Shown here piece by piece: positions 57,950-64,000 of a DNA stretch of 64,000 nucleotides. The stretch is taken from NCBI RefSeq assembly GCF_032854445.1, contig NC_088297.1, positions 19,107,127 to 19,171,126 of the forward strand, written 5' to 3'. A program made the position numbers and the translations under genes. A model generated the notes under the pieces. That model did not search any database. It worked only from the letters and a program-made list of their open reading frames with translations, and had not been told where the DNA came from. The DNA is from Liolophura sinensis (taxonomy: Eukaryota; Mollusca; Polyplacophora; Chitonida; Chitonidae). The first letter of the stretch is position 1. Each line of letters opens with the position of its first letter.

Positions 57950-58145
57950 AATTTTTCTATTTGATTGGTGTTTTACGCCGTACTCAAGAATATTACACTT
58001 ATAAGATTATGGAAACATGTCCATCCACAGGTTGCTGGCAGACCTTTCCACTTCCGGCTGGACAGGAAGAGCCGGAACATGAGCTGAACTTAAACTCACA
58101 GCGACCGTACTGGTGAGAGGCTTCTGTGTCATTATGCTGCGCTAG
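57950..58145 (-). mobile_element. SINE (family 2), reversed, internally deleted
   Basis: 'ttgattggtgttttacgccg', 'tactcaagaatattacactt', 'acaggttgctggcagacctt' and 'cttaaactcacagcgaccgt', then a degraded tRNA-like head ending at 'cattatgctgcgctagt'. Confidence 0.8.
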
Positions 58146-58600
58146 TCTCCGCTCTGCTTATACCTGATAACAAGAGTCTATCAACGTCACAAGTTATTAC
58201 TGCAAAAAGTGATGTGTCAAGGTTATTCCACCAATCACCTTCACTCCAAGTTTCGGAAGTTTTACAATGAGTATAATTCTCTTGTAAGTAAATATGGACA
58301 GAACATCCAGAATCTCTGGCGCTCTGTTTCATGATTGTGTCTAATTCCGCCCAACCCGGGGGCTGGGGACTGTATATTCATCGCGCTGACTTAGACCGCC
58401 ACGTTGGATATATGGACAGTTGCAATCAAAGCGCAACTCAGATCCATATTTTGTTATCGACAACTGATATTCTAGCATGGTACACGATTTCAATACTGAT
58501 TTCAGTCAGTCGCCCTGAACATTTTTCAACATCAATTAAAACTGTTAACTGCTTTTCTTTGCATGAATCCGTCGTATTTTCGTACTTCATACATGTATAT
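58145..58600 (+). repeat. Dispersed repeat R3
   Basis: 'agtctatcaacgtcacaagt', 'gaagttttacaatgagtata' and 'gaccgccacgttggatatat' match 61500-61915 along about 400 bp. The 110-codon open frame here (58331-58663) is not conserved in the other copy, so I read it as non-coding. Confidence 0.75.
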
Positions 58601-58604
58601 TTTC

Positions 58605-59420
58605 GTAGTGCTTTGGTGGTTTGTATTATACGTCGTTTGGGGAACTGGCCTTGCGATTATTAACCTGTAACGTCCTTATTGGTTGACGGCTGGTATACGA
58701 ATGTCTGTTTTGACGCATAGATTATAGAATTTAAGAAACTTAAGGGTGAAGCCGTTTGTAGAGCTTAACTGATAACTTAATTAATGACGTAGACTGAAAT
58801 CATCACATTTTTCACAGTATCAGCAAATGCCATACAAGGCAAGATATGTATGCGCCTTGTATAAGACCCTTTGGTGCATTGCTGTCGAAATAAGGATGAT
58901 TTACAAATTCAGAATTATACCATTTTTTATAAAGACGGCGTGACCGGAGATCTTGGTCATCCTTTATACTTTACATACACTTTAAGTTCTTTGGTGGTTT
59001 GTGTTAAACGCCGTTTATGAAACTGGTTTTGCGATTATTGACCCGGAACGTGTGTTTTGGTTGACGGGTGGTATGTGTGCTTCGACGCCTAGATTATATA
59101 GATATAGTTCCAAATATGACATACATGTACTGTGACGACTATATTTAGTTTTCTGTAAATCTAACGAACGTGGATAAATGTGCTTTTCATAATTTCAGAC
59201 AAAAGTCTGGGTTGCGGTAAACTGATCACTGCTTCTTACTTGAATATACAAGTTACCAGCTTTATTGACTATTTATATACTATTTTTTTTGGGGGGGGGG
59301 GGGAACTGGTGTTTTATATTGTCTTTGAATTGATTCTTGTAATTATCGACTTGGGAAACCATATGCTTGCCGACGAGTGGGGTGTGAATATTGTCCCGGA
59401 CACGAAGATTCAGATACCGC
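58605..59420 (+). repeat. Three copies of dispersed repeat R2
   Basis: Copies at about 58605-58745, 58975-59110 and 59305-59420 share 'ggtggtttgtgttaaacgcc', 'ttgcgattattgacccggaa' and 'gacgcctagattata'. A G-run (about 59291-59303) precedes the third. Confidence 0.6.
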
Positions 59421-60664
59421 TTTATCATAGCTATATACAACGTGCGGAAACTAACTTTGAAGAGACACGATTCAAACTTTTCACAGCGTTATCAGCATAT
59501 TTATGCTGAAGCATGGTTACACTCCATGTCTTTGTGGGGTTTTTGTGTGAGAAATTTTTAATACACACGACTTTCAGAGATTTTTGCCGCTGAGTGCTTT
59601 TATGGCGTTAAGTTATTACTAACATTGACCAGAGTTTACAGTTTTATAAAGCAAATCACATGGGGCACAACAAACATTCACCACTCTGTTGGTGTGCTTT
59701 ATTCGTCATGTATTGATAATAAATCAAATGAATTATGTAGCAATGCAAACAAACGAACGTGTGAATTGTGATCAGAATTGAAACAGAAACAGTATGGTTG
59801 TGTAATGGGGCAAAACCGATGCGAAGCGTAGTGTGTGCGTAGTTTTCTTTAATAGACTAGACTCTAAAAAACGTACCTTTTTCTGAAAAGGAGCATTACA
59901 CAATCATTGCGTGGTTGTCATACTTAAATATTTAATAGTCTCGTATACTTTAGTTTTTAAAACGCTTGGTTATGTGCTTGGTATGTGTTTGTCATCACCA
60001 TGAAATCAAACATGAGCTCTGACAAAGGGCCGAGTGTCCGTGTGCAAAATAAATAAATAAAACTTTCGGTAAAGGCATGTTCTATTGGAACATAAAGCTT
60101 CCATTATATGTCTACTTCGGCTTGCCAGAGATTGGCGTCATTCATTCTAACTTTGCCGTACCAATGCGAATTTCAAACTTTAACAATAAGGTATGAATAC
60201 TGGGAAAAGTTGAATTCAATCGAGAGATCGTATTCGCAGAGCTGGAAACAATGTGCTTTGAATGATATACAGTTGATGCACAAATTGCATAACGTTAGAG
60301 GTGTACATTATTAATGATGACGTCAGCCAAGTGGAAAATAATTTCATCTCTTGTTTTCCACGATCATGCATGTTGGAGTATATGGTGCGTGTGTAGCGCA
60401 AAAGGACGACCACAGCTCACAGTGTTTCACTGTAATACCAGCAGATTCTGCTGCCATAGATAGGAGATTCTGTGTTGCTGTAGACATTTAAAGGTTACAT
60501 TGCGGACAGAGTGTGCGTTCCAGACATTAGCATTCAGTTAATGATTTCAGCTTTCTTGACTGTGCCAGCATTGCCGAGTTGTTCAACTCTAAGCAAAGTG
60601 CAGTGGGAATAGAAAATGTGTTTCAAAAGTTCTTAGAAGAACAGAGTTACATTCTGATAGACTA

Positions 60665-61305
60665 GAGTGTAGGGAATAAAACCAGAGCAAAGACAACATT
60701 GTGATAGGTGGCAAATGTAACCGGTGAAATCCGGAAGTCTTCTCACTTTACCTGAACAAGAGTTTTATTCTAACTATTCATGTAAATGCATAAACAATAG
60801 CAATTTGTACATCCCCTAGCATGAAAATTTAGGTAAAACAAATGTAGCGCTGGTAATTGCGATTTATTAAACACCACTGGTCTAGAAGTTTTCAAAATGT
60901 CAAGATATTTAGCGTATCATTACTTGAACATAATGCGAGGCTTTGTCAGGGAGCGGGTTTCGGGAATGTTTAGACCACCAGCAGATTCCTTGTTTATGTG
61001 GCATTTGACAGAAAAAAGAAAGACTCTTTACAAACGTTTTCGCTTTCCGTTTTAATTATGGAAAGGAAATTTGAAAACTGACCATCAGTCGTGGCGTCTA
61101 ATAAATTGCAATTAACATCACTGCATTTTTTGTTACCTAATTCTGTTTAAGCAATGTAGCTGGGGTGCGTAATTTGCTACTATTTATGCATTAACATGAA
61201 CGGTTAGAAAAAAATCCTGACTGAAGTTAATTGACAAGAGGCCGTCTTTCACTGGTTACGTGTGACCATTTGCCAGCTGTCATACTGTCGTCACTGCTCT
61301 CGATC
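60665..61305. repeat. Inverted pair of R1 repeats
   Basis: 60665-60880 (reversed: 'aataaaaccagagcaaagac', 'actttacctgaacaagagtt', 'aaatttaggtaaaacaaat') and 61085-61305 (forward: 'ttgttacctaattctgttta', 'ctgactgaagttaattgaca', 'cagctgtcatactgtcgtca') form two ~215-bp arms about 205 bp apart. The arms are diverged. Confidence 0.6.
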
Positions 61306-61499
61306 GAAAATGCATTTTCGGTGGGTTATTACTAAGCAACCGTCTTCTTTTTAAGGGTGCTTCGACCAAGTTTTGTACTTCTGATTCAGAAATTTACCGA
61401 AATGTGTTTGGATTTTGAAATTTGCACTTTCTGATCGTACCTCTCTAGAGCCGATTCTACGCCATATCGCACAGAATTTCCCCCTTTCTCGCCTTGTTG

Positions 61500-61915
61500 T
61501 ATTTGTTAGATCATGTGTGTTATGTGACGATTTTATCAACATCACAAAATATTACTACAAAAAAATAGCGTGTCAAGGTCATCAAACCGCTGCCCTCTAA
61601 ATTTCTGAAGTTTTACGAGTATAATTCTCCTGTAAGTAAATATGGAGACAACCCCCAGAATTGTATCTAATTCCGTTTAACTAGGGGTTAGGCCCTGTAT
61701 GTTCACCGTCTTGAATTAGATCGCCACGTTGGACATATGAACACTGGTACTGAAAGCGCAACTGAGATACATATATTATTATCAGACCCTTATGTACTAG
61801 AATGCTACACGGGTTGAATAGTGATTTCACTCGTTCACCTAGAATATATCTAATGCGTCTTTCCAACGTCATTGAAAACTGTTGACCGCTTCTGTGTGAA
61901 TTACAGTATTATATG
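61500..61915 (+). repeat. Dispersed repeat R3
   Basis: Second plus-strand copy of the sequence at 58145: 'tgtcaaggtcatcaaaccgc', 'cctgtaagtaaatatggaga', 'gatcgccacgttggacatat' and 'gaaaactgttgaccgcttct'. Confidence 0.75.
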
Positions 61916-62751
61916 CATGTACTATCTTAGGTCTTTGGTTAGTTTTTCCATTTATTTAAAGGTAAAAATATGGCATCACAGCACTGCCCCGAAAGCTCGG
62001 GTCATGATAATCCTCGACCAATGAAGCAAACTCCAGTCAAATTCCTGATATAGGTTGAGCAATGAAATTTAAAAAAAAATTGATTAACGGCTAATAGGGG
62101 TCAAACCCACTCAGTTACAGGCGTGCGAAAGAGGATTTTTCACTGCCTTTGTCTTGTGTGCATCCGCTATTATTGTCTGAAAAACGCACAAACTTAAACC
62201 TAGATTGAAACTTTGAAGCCTCTGCTACAACATGATACCACTTAACAAGCATAAAAAAAATAAAAAGCGAAAGACAATGTATCTAAATATAACAGGGGAT
62301 TACATTCCTACCTGAAAGCATTAATTCTGGATTATAGCCAGATGGCAGGTTCATCGTGGAATGGCCTTAGTGACATCACTGTTGTCGCAGCCGAACGAAG
62401 GGAGATAACCTAGTCAACAAATACATATGGCCTCAGCTGCTGGATAAGGAATAATCATTTCCCCCATGTGATCGATGTTGTCCAATGAAAACCGGAGTAT
62501 TTTTTCTGATGCAGGGTAATCTTAAATGTCCTTCTCCAGGCCAGGCACAGATAATTGATAAAGTAGAGCCTGAATTCGAAACTCCCATTAATCCACTTTT
62601 AGAGATCTTCGTTTATTACAGCACGCTCCGTCTATACAGGAGAGTGACCCCATGGCATGCCATCTAATGTATGGAGAGTTAATGCTACTTTTTTGTAATT
62701 AAGTATATCGATAATCAACCTGGAATGCTTACAGTGGATGACCCACACTAC

Positions 62752-62792
62752 AATCAACCAATCAACCAATCAACCAATTAGCCAATCAACTC
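62752..62792. repeat. 8-bp tandem repeat (aatcaacc)
   Basis: aatcaacc occurs four to five times in a row with small changes at the end. Confidence 0.9.
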
Positions 62793-63392
62793 TGAAATAC
62801 ATACATTTTTACGAGAGATTCAGATAATCGATCCCGCCAAAAATCTTCCCTCTTTCAATATTTTAATAAAACCCTATTTAAATTGACAAGTCGCAGGATT
62901 TTCCCTGCAATAGGTAGGACCATGCACTAATTAGCACACTGTCGTTGCTGGTCTGGGTTTGCTTCCCTTGCAGTATATTATTTCCATTATTTTTTTCAGG
63001 TAAGAAAAATCTGCGTGGATTTCAAATCCACATCAGTGATGACTCGTCGTCTGACAAAAAGCTATATGTTTCCAGGATCCCAGCGACTACAGGAATGTAA
63101 AGAGGCTAATTAATGTGAGTTGTCATAACCCCGTGACCGGTAGATACCTGAAAATATCCTCGACAAAAAGGGTTTTTTAAACAAATGTGATGTTTAGGGT
63201 AAGACTAATACGATCTTTCACAAGCGGCCATTCTGTTCCTTTTAAATAAACAACGGCGAGTTTTAAAACATTGAGTTGTAAAAATATGACTTCGGGTTGT
63301 GGCATACCATCACCGCATTTAACTTAATATAGAACCCAAATAGAAACGGTTAGCACCATCCCTTTTCTACGCAATCACTACCGGAGAGGACT

Positions 63393-63497
63393 ATGGCGAC
63401 ACTTTGGCATACCCTCAACTTCTGTTGTTGTGATTTCTGGAGAGCGAATGGTGTAGATAAGGCTGCTGGTGGAGAGGAGTACTCGAAAGTAGATCAA
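63393..63497 (+). other. Possible N-terminal coding segment running into the satellite (uncertain)
   Basis: The ATG at 63393 (A at -3, G at +4) opens a frame beginning MATLWHTLNFCCCDFW, with a Cys triplet, and the frame enters the 68-bp satellite. It resembles no family I know and has no clear splice donor before the repeat. It may be a chance frame or the first exon of a gene beyond the right edge. Confidence 0.15.
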
Positions 63498-63972
63498 TCT
63501 TGTACTCAACATCAGAGGTTCATCCTGGAACATGTGTCGGAACATCTCGATACTCATATAACGAATCTTGTACTCAACATCAGAGGTTCATCCTGGAACA
63601 CGTGTCGGAACATCTCGATACCCATATAACGAATCTTGTACTCAACATCAGAGGTTCATCCTGGAACATGTGTCGGAACATCTCGATACCCATATAACGA
63701 ATCTTGTACTCAACATCAGAGGTTCATCCTGGAACATGTGTCGGAACATCTCGATACTCATATAACGAATCCTGTACTCAACATCAGAGGTTCATCCTGG
63801 AACATGTGTCGGAACATCTCGATACTCATATAACGAATCCTGTACTCAACATCAGAGGTTCATCCTGGAACATGTGTCGGAACATCTCGATACTCATATA
63901 ACGAATCTTGTACTCAACATCAGAGGTTCATCCTGGAACATGTGTCGGAACATCTCGATACTCATATAACGG
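63498..63972. repeat. 68-bp satellite-like tandem array, 7 copies
   Basis: Starts at 63498, 63566, 63634, 63702, 63770, 63838 and 63906. The unit begins 'tcttgtactcaacatcagag' and ends 'gatactcatataacgaa'. Copies differ at only a few positions (tcttg/tcctg, cacgtg/catgtg, actcat/acccat). Since 68 is not a multiple of 3, each plus frame changes peptide from unit to unit. The array ends cleanly at about 63971. Confidence 0.97.
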
Positions 63973-64000
63973 AGAATGCACTTCCGTTCACTCAGTTTAT

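Larger units (their letters stand above)
51760..63390. other. No gene recognised; repeats only
   Basis: Between the SINE at 51555 and the satellite at 63498 there is no exon with family resemblance. Stretches 51760-53230, 55280-56220, 56480-57540, 59430-60660 and 61920-63390 hold nothing that I can name beyond AT-rich sequence. Confidence 0.45.

Noticed and set aside
58331..58663. 110-codon ORF as a gene
   Set aside because: It lies in dispersed repeat R3; the copy at 61500 does not keep the frame.
63498..63972. CRISPR array
   Set aside because: The repeats are contiguous 68-bp units with no unique spacers, in an animal genome.
1..64000. A new multi-gene defence or metabolic system
   Set aside because: The recognisable genes are ordinary nuclear genes of unrelated function, separated by repeats; nothing in order or spacing suggests a joint system.

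Overview
This is nuclear DNA from an invertebrate animal, most likely a mollusc or another lophotrochozoan. The genes have GT-AG introns. The three coding genes that can be identified match animal families: mitochondrial ribosomal protein L53, ZDHHC palmitoyltransferases, and an SLC18B1-type transporter. The space between genes is full of tRNA-headed SINEs that end in an ATTCTTGAGTACGGCG-type tail followed by AAATAAAT repeats, a style I associate with molluscan genomes. The assignment rests on gene families and repeat style, not on a search. There is no sign of bacterial, plasmid or phage organisation.

Layout. (1) 1-5.3 kb, minus strand: two 5' coding exons (5320-5196, 4600-4348) of an Arg/Ser-rich protein that resembles the N-terminus of CLK/LAMMER kinases; the rest lies beyond the left edge. 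(2) 8.0-12.2 kb, plus strand: MRPL53 in three exons (127 aa). Its first intron carries a long inverted-repeat element with a SINE inserted in one arm, marked by a 13-bp target duplication. (3) 15.3-24.1 kb, plus strand: two tandem ZDHHC palmitoyltransferase genes, each with an intronless CDS directly downstream of a 5'UTR intron. The second copy has an apparent 1-nt frameshift in an A-run near its N-terminus. (4) 24-35.6 kb: repeats, SINEs and MITE-like hairpins, with no gene recognised. (5) 35.6-51.5 kb, plus strand: a 13-coding-exon MFS transporter of the SLC18B1 (vesicular polyamine transporter) type. All exon phases fit and give 654 aa, including an unusual ~200-residue disordered, Pro/Ser/Thr-rich N-terminal tail with an acidic dileucine motif. 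Its introns hold at least six separate tandem arrays, a LINE fragment and many SINEs. (6) 51.5-64 kb: dispersed repeats, a 1.1-kb minisatellite and a 68-bp satellite at the right edge; no gene recognised.

The genes do not form a pathway. They are ordinary neighbouring nuclear genes: a splicing-kinase candidate, a mitoribosome subunit, two membrane acyltransferases and a vesicular transporter. The most unusual signals are structural: an intronic tandem array that looks derived from the exon just downstream of it, a MITE-like family with one member expanded internally into a 53-bp minisatellite, a SINE nested in an inverted-repeat arm, and the frameshifted ZDHHC duplicate. I found no convincing new multi-gene system.
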